Below, piece after piece: positions 1-8,518 of a stretch of DNA of 53,395 nt. Every line of letters begins with the position of its first letter. The first letter of the stretch is position 1. The notes under the pieces were generated by a model, which saw only the letters and a program-made list of their open reading frames with translations, did no database searches and had not been told where the DNA came from. The stretch spans positions 1 to 53,395 of the forward strand of contig JAAXID010000286.1 of NCBI GenBank assembly GCA_012270545.1, given 5' to 3'. The stretch comes from Anaerolineae bacterium (GTDB lineage: Bacteria > Chloroflexota > Anaerolineae > Aggregatilineales > Phototrophicaceae). Position numbers and translations under genes: made by a program.

Positions 1-42
1 GTATAACGGGAGAGCCCCCGCAGGGCAAAATACCTGGGAGCG

Positions 43-198
43 GGGAGTGTCTAATGGCTGGACTCTGCTTTTCCAACCCCATCCCCGGCCCTTCTCGCCA
101 TCTCTATGGCGAGCATCCCAAGCATTGGAGAAGGGAGTTCTCTAGCGGGTTTGCGCTAGTGCCATCTTTACTTCACCTCCTCGAAATTAGACACTTCC
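43..198. repeat. Small inverted-repeat element, MITE-like or structured
   Basis: The 9-base sequence GTGTCTAAT at 47-55 is repeated in inverted orientation as ATTAGACAC at 185-193, and the match extends imperfectly a few bases outward. Between these ends lie two perfect hairpins: CTCGCCAT/ATGGCGAG with a 4-base loop (94-113) and CTAGCG/CGCTAG (142-159). A competing pair, CCCTTCTC/GAGAAGGG (89-96 with 128-135), encloses the first hairpin. No convincing protein is encoded here. Terminal inverted repeats around a non-coding core of about 150 bases fit a miniature transposable element or a structured intergenic RNA. Target-site duplications were not identified and no second copy was seen in the window. 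Confidence 0.4.
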
Positions 199-212
199 GC
201 CGCTCGCGTCAT

Positions 213-240
213 TTGTCGGATTCGGCCATTTCACTACAAT
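213..240 (+). promoter_or_regulatory. Possible promoter of the TPR gene
   Basis: TTGTCG (213-218) and TACAAT (235-240) are separated by 16 bases and resemble -35 and -10 boxes. They lie about 30 bases before the ATG at 272. Only sequence resemblance supports this. Confidence 0.35.
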
Positions 241-271
241 TGATGTTGGACATTGGCGTACAGTTGGATGC

Positions 272-1444
272 ATGCAGGGCGACGGTTCCGCGCAAGCCCC
301 GGTGATTGAAGGGTATTTCCGGCGCACTCAGGTTCGGCGCGCTCGGCGTTTCATCTTGCCGCTGCTGATCCTGTTTTTGCTTGTGGCGTCGGTGGCTTTC
401 GTCTCGCGTTCTCCGCTTTTGCTCGCCGCGACAATCCCGGTCGGCCTGCTCCTCGTCCTATCATTGACGCGCAAGAGCCGAATCAAGCATATCACGGTGC
501 GGCTCAAAGATTCGATATTCACAGTTGATGGCGACGGTTACGATATTCGACTTGAAGCGCCATTCCGATTTAAGACCGGTATTGAGCGAATCTTGGCGGC
601 CGAAAAGGCGGACGAGACCTGCTTCGTTCGCATGGTTATCGATGTCCATGGCAAACCGCTCGTATTTGAAGAGCAGGTGCTCGCCGGGCACTTTCCGCCG
701 CAACTGGAAGAAATAGTGGGGATATCAAGCGCGCTGGGCATCGCCGAGTTGTCGAGCCTCACATCCTATCCCGGGACACTCTGGTCACTTATCGAAGGCT
801 TGGAATCCCTCAGCCAGCTTAGCGCCGCAACTGACTTGGAAGCTAACATCGAAAGCTTATATCGCATTGGCAGGCAGCAGCTGGCGGACAAGGACTACCG
901 GGAAGCGATTGAAAGTTTCAGCGGGCTGCTGCGCCAGCGCCCCGATTCAGCGCCGGCTTACTACAGCCGTGGCGCCGCGCGCTATCATGCGCGTATCGAC
1001 TTGGATAAAGCAATTAACGATCTCACGACCGCCCTGCGCCTCGATCCCAATCAATACAAAGCCTATCGCATGCGCGGTCTGGCGCGGGCGCGGCAAGGCG
1101 ATTGGGCGGGCCTGCGCGACGATTGTTCACTGGCGCTGCAATTTCAGCCGACCAGCGCCGAACTCCATAATCTGCGCGGAACAGCCTGTTATCGCTTGAA
1201 GGATTATGACGCGGCGCTGGCAAGTTTCGAAGATGCGGTCCGGCTGGACGCCAGCCGCCCTGAATCCTTCTACAATCGTGGCCTTGCGCGGCATCGGCAC
1301 GGTAAGCTGACCGAAGCAATAGAAGATTTCCAGCGAGCGCTAAACCTGAATCCCGCTTTTGTCGAGGCGCAGCGGAATCTGCAGACCGTGCAGCAGCAGC
1401 TTGCGCGCCGCCAGACTAGGTCAGAGTCTTCAGCCACGCGCTGA
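272..1444 (+). CDS. Membrane-anchored TPR-repeat protein
   Basis: The protein has 390 residues. A basic N-terminus (about 1-28) is followed by two adjacent hydrophobic segments (about 29-68), so the rest is probably held at the membrane. Residues about 70-190 form a domain I do not recognise. From about 195 to 380 there are roughly five tetratricopeptide repeats with the usual spacing of small and aromatic residues (A-Y-Y-S-R-G-A-A type helices and D-P/N-P ends). TPR arrays are protein-protein scaffolds and the partner cannot be told from sequence. The ATG at 272 is used; its ribosome binding site is weak. The 3' end overlaps the convergent arsenate reductase gene by 29 bases. Confidence 0.8.
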   Translation: MQGDGSAQAPVIEGYFRRTQVRRARRFILPLLILFLLVASVAFVSRSPLLLAATIPVGLLLVLSLTRKSRIKHITVRLKDSIFTVDGDGYDIRLEAPFRFKTGIERILAAEKADETCFVRMVIDVHGKPLVFEEQVLAGHFPPQLEEIVGISSALGIAELSSLTSYPGTLWSLIEGLESLSQLSAATDLEANIESLYRIGRQQLADKDYREAIESFSGLLRQRPDSAPAYYSRGAARYHARIDLDKAINDLTTALRLDPNQYKAYRMRGLARARQGDWAGLRDDCSLALQFQPTSAELHNLRGTACYRLKDYDAALASFEDAVRLDASRPESFYNRGLARHRHGKLTEAIEDFQRALNLNPAFVEAQRNLQTVQQQLARRQTRSESSATR

Positions 1445-1838
1445 GTTTTCCCTCCAAGCCTTCGCGGACGTCAATGAAAGACTGTAGAATCGCGCTATCA
1501 TCACCTGTCACCGCTGCGGGGTCGGGAAAACTCCAATGGATGCGCTTGGCGCGCCTGGGGAACACGGGGCAGCTTTCGGCGGCGCTGTCGCAGACCGTAA
1601 TCACAAAGTCGAATTCATGTGCTAGGTACAGATCTAAATGCTCAGAGCGGTGGCTGGTGATATCGATGCCGCGCTCTCGCATCGCGCGTACCACAAATGG
1701 GTTGACGCTTGATGGCGCAGATCCGGCGCTGAACACATCAACCTTGTCGCCGGCCAAATGGCGAAGCAAGCCCTCGCCCATCTGCGAGCGAGCCGAATTG
1801 GCGGTACACAAAATGAGCACTTGAAGCTTTTCACGCAC
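1416..1838 (-). CDS. arsC: Arsenate reductase, thioredoxin-coupled ArsC type (low-MW phosphatase fold)
   Basis: The product of 140 residues matches the ArsC/low-molecular-weight tyrosine phosphatase family. Near the N-terminus it has the P-loop C-T-A-N-S-A-R-S (C-x5-R). Further on, CDSAAESCPVFP carries the two resolving cysteines used by the thioredoxin-dependent arsenate reductases. The family reduces arsenate to arsenite in the cytoplasm. The GTG at 1838 is chosen because AAGGGG lies about nine bases upstream and because the family starts just before the P-loop. A longer frame reaches 1979, but its extra 47 residues lie inside modB and do not look like ArsC. The gene follows modB by 53 bases on the same strand, so it may be cotranscribed with modAB. 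No ArsR, Acr3 or ArsB gene is nearby. Confidence 0.85.
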   Translation of the reverse strand: MREKLQVLILCTANSARSQMGEGLLRHLAGDKVDVFSAGSAPSSVNPFVVRAMRERGIDITSHRSEHLDLYLAHEFDFVITVCDSAAESCPVFPRRAKRIHWSFPDPAAVTGDDSAILQSFIDVREGLEGKLSAWLKTLT

Positions 1839-1891
1839 GAACAGCCACCCCTTACTCAGTCCCTCTGCGACCAATGGTTCGCTGCATCCAG

Positions 1892-2695
1892 CTAGTTCAT
1901 CTTGTCTTGAGCGCGCGCCAGCCACTGCGACAAAGAAAGCGCGATCAGAGCGAGCACGATTAGAATCAGCCCGGTCCAAATGGCGGCGTTGATGTCACGC
2001 TCGAAGACGCTGTAAACCAGCAGCGGCATGGTCTGTGTCTTGCCCTGCAGATTGCCGGCGAAGAGCATGGTCGCGCCGAATTCGCCCAATGCCCGCGCCC
2101 AGCTGAGTATCATGCCAGCGATCAGCGCGCGCCAGGCGATTGGCAACGTGATGTGCCAGAACATCAGCCAGCCGTAGGCGCCATCAACGCGGGCTGCGTC
2201 TTCGATTTCGGCTGCTATGCTGGAAAATCCCACTTGCGCCGAGCGGATGTAAAATGGCGCGGAGATGAAGAATTGCGCGAGTATCACCGCCAGAATGGAG
2301 AACGGAATGATAATGCCAGCATCGGCTAACAGGGAGCCGATGACCCCGCGCCGACCAAAGGTGAGCAAAAGCGCCAAGCCCGCGACGGCCGGCGGCATCA
2401 CAATCGGCAGTTCGATGAACAGGCTGATCAGGCGCTTGCCTCTGAATTCATAACGTGAGAGAACATAAGCGAGCGGCGTCCCCAATATGGCGGCCAAACA
2501 GACGACCGCCAACGTTGAGGCGAAACTCAGGACCGCGGCGGAAAGAATCGTGGCCGAATCGGGCAAGCCCTCCCAGGCCCGGGAGCCGACGCCGCTTATC
2601 AGAAGCAGGACCACTGGCGCCGCCAGCAACAAAAAAGCGAAGGCGCTGACGGCAAATACGAGGAGCTTGTCAGTTTTCAATTGTCGCCGCTTCAC
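1892..2695 (-). CDS. modB: Molybdate ABC transporter permease ModB
   Basis: The protein of 267 residues is an integral membrane ABC permease of the molybdate/sulfate type with about five to six hydrophobic segments. The cytoplasmic EAA loop is visible (E-D-A-A-R-V-D-G-A ... I-T-L-P), followed by the family's WARALGEFGATMLFAGN. It forms the channel through which ModA-bound oxyanion is passed. The start is uncertain: GTG at 2695 has AGAG about eight bases upstream and is chosen; TTG at 2734 or 2680 is also possible. With the GTG, the gene overlaps the end of modA by 26 bases, indicating coupled translation. The ATPase ModC is not encoded next to it. Confidence 0.88.
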   Translation of the reverse strand: MKRRQLKTDKLLVFAVSAFAFLLLAAPVVLLLISGVGSRAWEGLPDSATILSAAVLSFASTLAVVCLAAILGTPLAYVLSRYEFRGKRLISLFIELPIVMPPAVAGLALLLTFGRRGVIGSLLADAGIIIPFSILAVILAQFFISAPFYIRSAQVGFSSIAAEIEDAARVDGAYGWLMFWHITLPIAWRALIAGMILSWARALGEFGATMLFAGNLQGKTQTMPLLVYSVFERDINAAIWTGLILIVLALIALSLSQWLARAQDKMN

Positions 2696-3569
2696 AATCG
2701 ATCTCTGGCGCTTCGTCCTCGTCCGTGGACTCAAGAGTCGGCGCTAGCGTGGCTTCAGTTGCTTGCGCGTTCTCAAGTATAGCAGGCCAGCAGAAGCCGT
2801 TGCCCGCCAGGATTGTCTGCGCCGCTTCCGAGCGAAGGAATCGTATGAAGGCTTCGGCCAGGTCTGGCGCAGCCGCGTCATTGAGCGGCGCGATCGGATA
2901 GGATGCCAATTGATTGTGCCGCTCGTCAATTGGAATGGTGATGAGCTGGTCGGCGACAGCGCCAAGCGCATCCGATTGATAGACGACTCCCGCATCAGCC
3001 TCGCCCAGCGCGACCCGCGCAACGACCTGCCGCACATTGCTCTCTTCGGAGACAAGATTGCGCAGTACGCGCTCGTCAAAGTCTTCGCCATAATCGCCGT
3101 TGTGGGAGGCTAGCATGGCGTCGGTGTAAGCGCGGATCGGCGTTCCCACCACCGCCAGGACCAGCAAGACCCCATCGTCCGCCAATTCGTCCATGGATTG
3201 GAGCTTCGCCGGGTTGTCGGCGGGAACGATCACAATCAGCCGATTATGGGCGAAGATCTCCACTTCGGCTTCGTCTACCCTTCCGCTCTCTACCGCGTTC
3301 TCCATCTGCAATTCGTTGGCGCTGGCGAATATATCGGCCGGCGCTCCCGCCCTGATCTGCGCCGCCAGCGTGGCCGAATTGGCGAAATTCAACAGGATCT
3401 CGACAGCGGGATATGCCTCGACAAAAGCCGCTTCCATCGCTTCAAAGACATCGGTTAGCGATGTCGCCGCATAGATGGTCAGGCTTCCGGCAATGCGATC
3501 TTGCGCGCTGGCTATCGAAGCGCCGAAGCCAACTATCAAAAGTGCTTGCAGAATAGCGGGGATTCGCAT
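2670..3569 (-). CDS. modA: Molybdate ABC transporter substrate-binding protein ModA
   Basis: The 299-residue protein has a typical signal peptide (hydrophobic core at about 6-19, likely cleavage after A-S-A at about 22) and is exported. Mature-region motifs fit ModA: I-Y-A-A-T-S-L-T-D-V-F, F-A-N-S-A-T-L-A-A-Q-I and G-A-P-A-D-I-F-A-S-A-N. These include the serines and backbone positions that bind the tetrahedral oxyanion. No lipobox cysteine is present. An acidic, Thr/Glu/Ala-rich tail of roughly 40 residues follows the usual ModA end and is unusual. ATG at 3569 has GGAGAC about five bases upstream. First gene of the minus-strand set modA-modB-arsC. Molybdate is the expected ligand; tungstate cannot be excluded. 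Confidence 0.88.
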   Translation of the reverse strand: MRIPAILQALLIVGFGASIASAQDRIAGSLTIYAATSLTDVFEAMEAAFVEAYPAVEILLNFANSATLAAQIRAGAPADIFASANELQMENAVESGRVDEAEVEIFAHNRLIVIVPADNPAKLQSMDELADDGVLLVLAVVGTPIRAYTDAMLASHNGDYGEDFDERVLRNLVSEESNVRQVVARVALGEADAGVVYQSDALGAVADQLITIPIDERHNQLASYPIAPLNDAAAPDLAEAFIRFLRSEAAQTILAGNGFCWPAILENAQATEATLAPTLESTDEDEAPEIDCEAATIEN

Positions 3570-3594
3570 ATTCGTCTCCAGTCTGCGACAACAA

Positions 3595-3622
3595 ATCTTA
3601 TGTCAAGTCATGAATAATTCAA
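3595..3622 (-). promoter_or_regulatory. Possible modA promoter
   Basis: On the minus strand, TTGAAT (3622-3617) and TAAGAT (3600-3595) are 16 bases apart and lie about 26 bases before the modA ATG. No ModE-type palindrome was recognised around it. Confidence 0.35.
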
Positions 3623-3778
3623 GCGCGCGCGATTCGAATCTGCCGACGCCGTCAAGTCGCCGCCAAACTTTGAGGCAAACGCGTGACTGGCATACGCAAG
3701 TCCGACGCATGCATAACGCTTGTATGATCGGCACGAATAATCCGCTATCTTTAATTATAAGTGGCTTGTGAGGGCAAC

Positions 3779-4402
3779 ATGCGGTACGGCGGACGGTCGG
3801 GACCTCCATCATGGTTTGTCATTCTGCTTGGCATCGCCATCGTTTTCGGCCTCTATTATCTTTGGTTCGGCCTGCGAAACTTCATGTCCACTGGCGTCAC
3901 CGTTGTCGAATCGACCCAGCAGGCAATCGAACGCCATACAGCCACCGCGGTCCGCATTCAGGAGATCGCGGTCAACGCGCCGTCGCCACTGCCAACGTTT
4001 ACGCCAATACCGCCCTGCCAGGAATTCGCCGTTAGCGTACGCGAAGCAATCATCCGCGCGGAACCAAATACCAATAGCAGGATTATCGGCGCGCTCAAAC
4101 AAGGTGAAACCGTTTGCGTAATTGCCGCGCTTCCCGATACCGAATGGTATCTGATTGACGACAATCCGCTGACACGTCGCATCGATAAGGTGTACATGCA
4201 CCGAGACATTATCTACGCGCTAAACCCCACGGCAACATCGACTATCACTTTCACGCCGACGGCGACAAACACGGCTACGCATACCTTCACACCGCGCCCT
4301 CGACCGACAGAAGCGCCGGCAACAGCCGCCAGACAATCGCGACTGCTTTCCCCGACGCCATCTTTCACTCCGTCCCCCACGCGTCCAAGCGTTAACCTCT
4401 AG
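3779..4402 (+). CDS. Membrane-anchored SH3-like domain protein with Thr/Pro linkers
   Basis: The protein of about 207 residues has one transmembrane segment near the N-terminus (about 14-32), which would anchor it. Next come a short helical stretch, a Pro-rich spacer (PSPLPTFTPIPP), a bacterial SH3-like domain (about 85-145, with the R-A-E-P-N-T-N-S-R-I-I-G and K-Q-G-E-T-V-C-V signatures) and a Thr/Pro-rich C-terminal tail. SH3b domains usually bind cell-wall or surface partners. The low-complexity T-P-T-x linkers are typical of Chloroflexota surface proteins. ATG at 3779 is preferred to GTG at 3761 because GTGAGG lies just upstream. It is divergent from modA. Confidence 0.75.
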   Translation: MRYGGRSGPPSWFVILLGIAIVFGLYYLWFGLRNFMSTGVTVVESTQQAIERHTATAVRIQEIAVNAPSPLPTFTPIPPCQEFAVSVREAIIRAEPNTNSRIIGALKQGETVCVIAALPDTEWYLIDDNPLTRRIDKVYMHRDIIYALNPTATSTITFTPTATNTATHTFTPRPRPTEAPATAARQSRLLSPTPSFTPSPTRPSVNL

Positions 4403-4403
4403 C

Positions 4404-4431
4404 TTGCGGTAACCTTCGCTTCGACTATACT
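4404..4431 (+). promoter_or_regulatory. Possible promoter of the 4489 gene
   Basis: TTGCGG (4404-4409) and TATACT (4426-4431) are 16 bases apart, about 57 bases before the TTG start at 4489. Resemblance only. Confidence 0.35.
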
Positions 4432-4488
4432 GACTTCAGCGCGTCATGAACTCGTAATCGCTGCCTCGCGCAGCGAAGGGGCAGTCAT

Positions 4489-5730
4489 TTGGCCGCCATA
4501 ATTCAGGTTGCAGTCGGCATCATTTTCGTGTTCATCTTGTTGAGCATTGTGGTGACCGAAGTCAATTCACTGATTGCCCGGGCGACCAAAATGCGCGCGA
4601 AGACGCTCCGCAGCACGATCAACGCCGTTATCGAAGACCCGGTTATTCGCGCGAAGGTTTACACGCACCCGCTGATTCAACTGGTCAAGGCAGACCCGAT
4701 CGCGCCAACCCAGCGCATCTCTCGCCATGAAGCGGAAAAGATCGCGAACAGCTCCATCGGCTCTGTCGACTATATCGAAGCAAATACCTTCGTTGATGTC
4801 GTACTCAACACCATCAAGGCCGAATCCGATCAGCAGCTTTTTGGCGCTCTGCTGAACGTCATCGACGGCATGCCAGCCGGCGCCGAACGGCGCGGTTTGC
4901 GCGTGATGGTCAATCGAATCGTCAGCACCGGTGAAGGCATGACCGAACTGCGCAATTCGCTGCGCTATGTACAGGACCGCCGCTATCGCAGCGCTCTCAC
5001 CGATATCGTCAATCAGATTGATGAGGAAGTCAGCCTGCTCGGGCTTGAGCCGACGACAAATGTATCGTTGATGGCGGGCATCCGTCAGATCGAGAACCCC
5101 AACTTGCGCCATGCGCTTTCGACCGTCATGGCCGGCGCGGACAGCATGGAGGTCGCGCGCAGCAACCTGGAGACCTGGTTCAACAACTCAATGCAGCGCG
5201 CCAGCGCGGCCTATGCCGGGAAAATGAAGAATCTTTCTATCTGCGTAGCGCTATTCTTCGCGCTCGCGCTCAATATCGACACGCTGCATATCGGCCGAGC
5301 ACTTTGGGAAGATCCGGCGCTGCGCGAAGAAATCAGCAGCGAAGCCAGTTACACGGCGCAGAGCGGCGACCTGCAATCGCAGAGGGGCGAAAACGCAACT
5401 GACAACGAGCTCAGAGCCAGCCGGGCGGACGACGGCAGTACGCTGGAGGACGCAATTGGAACCGGCGCAAACGTCGCCCACCAGCTGCAGGACATTCAGG
5501 ACTTGAATCTGCCAATCGGCTGGTCCTTTCAAAACGTCAGCGAATTGGCGGATGAGGGTCGCGCCTTGAGCGATCCTAACAACCTCTGGAATTACTTCCC
5601 CGAGAACAATCCGGATGGCTGGCTCGGGCTGTTGGCCGCCAAGTTTTTCGGCATCGCCGCCACGGTGATCGCCGCGGCTCAAGGCGCGCCTTTCTGGTTT
5701 GGCATCGTCAACAGAATTCTGCGGCGCTAA
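4489..5730 (+). CDS. Uncharacterised membrane protein with N- and C-terminal transmembrane segments
   Basis: The 413-residue protein begins with a transmembrane helix (about 5-27) followed by a conserved-looking A-K-T-L-R stretch. A long soluble, mostly helical region (about 35-245) follows, then a second hydrophobic segment (about 250-268), an acidic Gln/Glu-rich loop and a C-terminal hydrophobic hairpin (about 378-405). This layout resembles a widespread family of unknown function that starts with a membrane helix and an 'R-A-K-T-L' box. No catalytic motif is visible. The start is TTG at 4489, supported by AAGGGG about eight bases upstream; there is no better ATG. It stands alone, with promoter-like sequence on both sides. 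Confidence 0.7.
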   Translation: MAAIIQVAVGIIFVFILLSIVVTEVNSLIARATKMRAKTLRSTINAVIEDPVIRAKVYTHPLIQLVKADPIAPTQRISRHEAEKIANSSIGSVDYIEANTFVDVVLNTIKAESDQQLFGALLNVIDGMPAGAERRGLRVMVNRIVSTGEGMTELRNSLRYVQDRRYRSALTDIVNQIDEEVSLLGLEPTTNVSLMAGIRQIENPNLRHALSTVMAGADSMEVARSNLETWFNNSMQRASAAYAGKMKNLSICVALFFALALNIDTLHIGRALWEDPALREEISSEASYTAQSGDLQSQRGENATDNELRASRADDGSTLEDAIGTGANVAHQLQDIQDLNLPIGWSFQNVSELADEGRALSDPNNLWNYFPENNPDGWLGLLAAKFFGIAATVIAAAQGAPFWFGIVNRILRR

Positions 5731-5927
5731 CGCGGTCGCGATTTGTAGCGAGTTACGCAAGAGGGCAGAGGTCTCGTTGTCCCCCCGATCGTAACCCTTG
5801 CCAAAGGTATTCGCGAAGGCTCCACATTAGCAGCCACGCTTGGACGTCAATTCCATGCCGCCAGAGGCCAATTCTTGACGCGAATTCTCACATCCCAAGT
5901 TCTGATTATTTTGTTAGATATTGTCCG

Positions 5928-5957
5928 TTGACATATGCCCAAGAACTCGCCCAAAAT
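5928..5957 (+). promoter_or_regulatory. Possible sigA promoter in the 304-base gap 5731-6034
   Basis: A perfect TTGACA (5928-5933) is followed after 18 bases by CAAAAT (5952-5957), about 78 bases before the sigma-factor start. Nothing else was recognised in the gap 5731-6034: no ORF of coding character, no RNA gene and no clear terminator for the preceding gene. Confidence 0.4.
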
Positions 5958-6034
5958 AGATTTCGCAAAGACCCTTTACTTCGTGGCCCAATATATGAAT
6001 TAATCTTATTCACCGAACAAGTAGAGGTCTAAAA

Positions 6035-7204
6035 GTGATCCAGGCACTTGTAGAGCTTGCTGAAAAACGTGGTTATGTAACATTTGAACAGATCGTAGAA
6101 GTACTCGATGACGACGGCGAAGACCGTGCCGCCCTGCGAAACCTATTATTCGAATTGGAGGAACTCGGCATAGAGCTCCGCAAAGAAGCGGAGAATGCCC
6201 AGCCAAAGGAGGTCACAGAGGCAATTGAGCAGGAATACGAAAACCGTGATCTCCTGCAGAACCGAACAGTTGCCGACATCAGCGCCATTTCGTCCGACGA
6301 CCCCGTCGGACTTTATTTTCGCCAGATGGCGCAAGAGCCTCTCTTGACTGCCACCGACGAAATCGACCTGGCGAAGCGAATCGAGCGCGGATTTAAAGCG
6401 CGCATACGGCTGGAGAATCCAGACGTCTTGCAGAAAAGTGATCGCTGGCGCCGTCACCTGCGCCGTTTGGTCCTGGATGGCCAGCGCGCCCGTGAACACC
6501 TAGGCCGCGCCAATACACGGCTCGTGGTTAGCATCGCCAAGCGCTATATGGGACAGGGATTGCCCTTTCCGGATCTGATTCAAGAGGGAAATGTCGGCTT
6601 GATGCGCGCAGTTGACAAATACGATTACGCGCGCGGCAACCGCTTCAGCACCTATGCCACCTGGTGGATACGGCAAGCCATTACACGCGCCCTCGCGCAG
6701 AAGACGCGTACGATACGAATTCCGCTTCACATGACCGAGCGAATTCGGCAGATGTACCGCGCCGCCCAAGACCTGGAGCAGACGCTTGGTCGTCGCCCCA
6801 CCGCGGAAGAAATAGCGGGGGCGATGGAGGTGGCGGCTGACGCAGTACGCGCGATGATGGATGCGAGCCAGCACGCGATCGCCCTTGAACGGCCGGTAGG
6901 CGACGATGGAGACAGTGAATTCGGCGACTTTATTGAAGATCAAGAGACGATCAGCCCGGTGGAATCGGCCACACAAAACCTCTTGGAAGAAACCATTGAA
7001 GAGGTGCTCGCGGAGCTGACGCCACGGCAGAGCCATATTCTGCGCTTGCGTTTCGGTTTGGGCGGTGGCGAACCACATACCCTGGAAGAGATCGCCAACA
7101 AATTTGGTCTTAGCCGCGAGCGAATTCGGCAATTGGAGAAGGAAGCGCTTCGGCGCCTGCGTCATCCGCAACTGGCGCACAATTTGCGCGATTACCTGGC
7201 ATAG
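6035..7204 (+). CDS. sigA: Primary RNA polymerase sigma factor (RpoD/SigA)
   Basis: The 389-residue protein has all regions of a group 1 sigma-70 factor. Region 1.1-like sequence is at about 1-75 and region 1.2 at about 86-120 (D-D-P-V-G-L-Y-F-R-Q-M). Region 2 is at about 159-235, with DLIQEGNVGLMRAVDKYDY, the core-binding part, and FSTYATWWIRQAITRA, which reads the -10 box. Region 3 is at about 236-315. Region 4 is at about 325-385, with the LSRERIRQLEKEALRRLR helix-turn-helix for the -35 box. It directs RNA polymerase to housekeeping promoters, consistent with the TTGACA/TATAAT-like boxes seen in this window. The start is GTG at 6035, with AGAGGT just upstream. It is monocistronic, with a hairpin terminator downstream. 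Confidence 0.95.
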   Translation: MIQALVELAEKRGYVTFEQIVEVLDDDGEDRAALRNLLFELEELGIELRKEAENAQPKEVTEAIEQEYENRDLLQNRTVADISAISSDDPVGLYFRQMAQEPLLTATDEIDLAKRIERGFKARIRLENPDVLQKSDRWRRHLRRLVLDGQRAREHLGRANTRLVVSIAKRYMGQGLPFPDLIQEGNVGLMRAVDKYDYARGNRFSTYATWWIRQAITRALAQKTRTIRIPLHMTERIRQMYRAAQDLEQTLGRRPTAEEIAGAMEVAADAVRAMMDASQHAIALERPVGDDGDSEFGDFIEDQETISPVESATQNLLEETIEEVLAELTPRQSHILRLRFGLGGGEPHTLEEIANKFGLSRERIRQLEKEALRRLRHPQLAHNLRDYLA

Positions 7205-7233
7205 ACCAGAATCGCAGATTCATCGTTCATAGC

Positions 7234-7266
7234 GCGCCAACCTCATCTTCGGGTTGGCGCTATTTT
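7234..7266 (+). terminator. Rho-independent terminator after sigA
   Basis: GCGCCAACC (7234-7242) pairs perfectly with GGTTGGCGC (7252-7260) around a 9-base loop and is followed by TATTTT. It sits 30 bases after the sigA stop. It ends just before the ribosome binding site of the next gene, so it may also tune that gene. Confidence 0.75.
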
Positions 7267-7283
7267 GCATAGGAGACAATATC

Positions 7284-8480
7284 GTGCCCCACATGTTTCA
7301 GGATTTTCTAAGCCAGCGCACTTACAACATGCGCAGGAATCAGATTCGCGAAATTCTGAAAGTCGTTTCTCAGCCGGGGATGATTTCTCTCGCCGGCGGC
7401 ATTCCGGCACCCGAAACCTTCCCCATAGAAGACCTTTACCGCATCAATGAAGCGGTGCTCGATCGCTATGGCGCGGCCGCGCTGCAGTATGACCTGACCG
7501 AGGGATTCACGCCATTTCGCGAGGCGCTGGTCAGTTATCTTGGCGCCAAAGAGATCAACATAGGCGCCGACGAGGTTCTGGTCTTTAACGGCTCCCAGAG
7601 TGTGCTCGATACCCTGGGCAAAGTCCTCATCACGCCTGGGGACATCATCGCCTTGGAAACGCCCAGCTATCTCGGCGCGATTTCCGCTTTCAGCGCATAC
7701 GAACCGAGTTACGTCAGCATTGCCACCGACGACGAAGGCATTCTGCCCCAGTCATTGGAAGAGACGCTCGACCGGCACAGGGTCAAATTCATTTACCTGG
7801 TGACGACATTTCAGAATCCGACTGGGCGTACGCTGAGCGCCGGCCGCCGGCAGCAAGTCGCAGAGATCGTCACACGGCGGGGGGCGCTGGTCATTGAAGA
7901 CGACCCATACAGTGATCTGCGCTATCGGGGCGAGGCCGTGCCAGCGTTCTATACATTCGCGCCGGAAAACACTGTCTACGTCAGCACGGTCTCGAAGGTG
8001 TTCGCGCCCGGATTGCGGCTCGGATTCTGCCTGGCGCCACCGCTGATACATGAATGGCTTTACACCGCCAAGCAAGGCGCCGATTTGCATAGCAATACCT
8101 ATGCCCAGGCGCTCGCTGCCGAATACATCTGTGGCGGTTATATTTACGAGCAGGTCCCCAAGATCATCGAGCTTTATCGACCGCGGCAAGAGGCGATGCT
8201 GGCCGCTATGGAGCAGCATATTCCAAGCGACTACGTTTGGACCAAGCCCGATGGCGGCATGTTCATCTGGGCGGAGGGACCGGAAGGCGTCGATGCCGAG
8301 CAGCTCTACTGGAAGGCTGTAGAGCAAAAGGTCGCCTTTGTGCCGGGCAAATACTTCTTCATTGATCCGGCCGAAGGGCTGCCCACAATGCGCTTGAATT
8401 TCACGCGAGCGGATGAAAATGCGATTGAGGAGGCGATCGCCACTTTGGGTCGTGTAATACGCGAATTCAAAAGCGTCTAG
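7284..8480 (+). CDS. PLP-dependent class I/II aminotransferase (LysN / 2-aminoadipate aminotransferase-like)
   Basis: The protein of 398 residues is a fold-type I aminotransferase. N-terminal M-I-S-L-A-G-G-I-P is typical of the LysN/KAT II/MocR-related group. The PLP-binding pattern is clear: N-P-T-G at about 178-181, D-D-P-Y at about 206-209, and the Schiff-base lysine K238 in S-T-V-S-K-V-F-A-P-G-L-R. A carboxylate-binding arginine lies near the C-terminus (R-L-N-F). It moves an amino group between an amino acid and a 2-oxo acid in the cytoplasm; the exact substrate (2-aminoadipate, leucine or aromatic) cannot be fixed. GTG at 7284 is preferred because AGGAGA ends seven bases upstream. ATG at 7293 is the alternative. 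Confidence 0.85.
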   Translation: MPHMFQDFLSQRTYNMRRNQIREILKVVSQPGMISLAGGIPAPETFPIEDLYRINEAVLDRYGAAALQYDLTEGFTPFREALVSYLGAKEINIGADEVLVFNGSQSVLDTLGKVLITPGDIIALETPSYLGAISAFSAYEPSYVSIATDDEGILPQSLEETLDRHRVKFIYLVTTFQNPTGRTLSAGRRQQVAEIVTRRGALVIEDDPYSDLRYRGEAVPAFYTFAPENTVYVSTVSKVFAPGLRLGFCLAPPLIHEWLYTAKQGADLHSNTYAQALAAEYICGGYIYEQVPKIIELYRPRQEAMLAAMEQHIPSDYVWTKPDGGMFIWAEGPEGVDAEQLYWKAVEQKVAFVPGKYFFIDPAEGLPTMRLNFTRADENAIEEAIATLGRVIREFKSV

Positions 8481-8518
8481 ACGCTGCAATTTTACGCATA
8501 AGCGGTTAAACTTGGGCA

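Noticed and set aside
54-305. 83-residue ORF at the start of the window
   Set aside because: It lies inside the inverted-repeat element, has no ribosome binding site or family-like sequence, and overlaps the TPR gene start.
1839-1979. N-terminal extension of the arsenate reductase to 1979
   Set aside because: The extra 47 residues lie within modB on the same strand in another frame and do not resemble ArsC; a better start is at 1838.
3570-3778. Molybdenum-cofactor riboswitch or ModE operator upstream of modA
   Set aside because: No recognisable Moco RNA motif or palindromic ModE site was seen; only a plain promoter-like pair.
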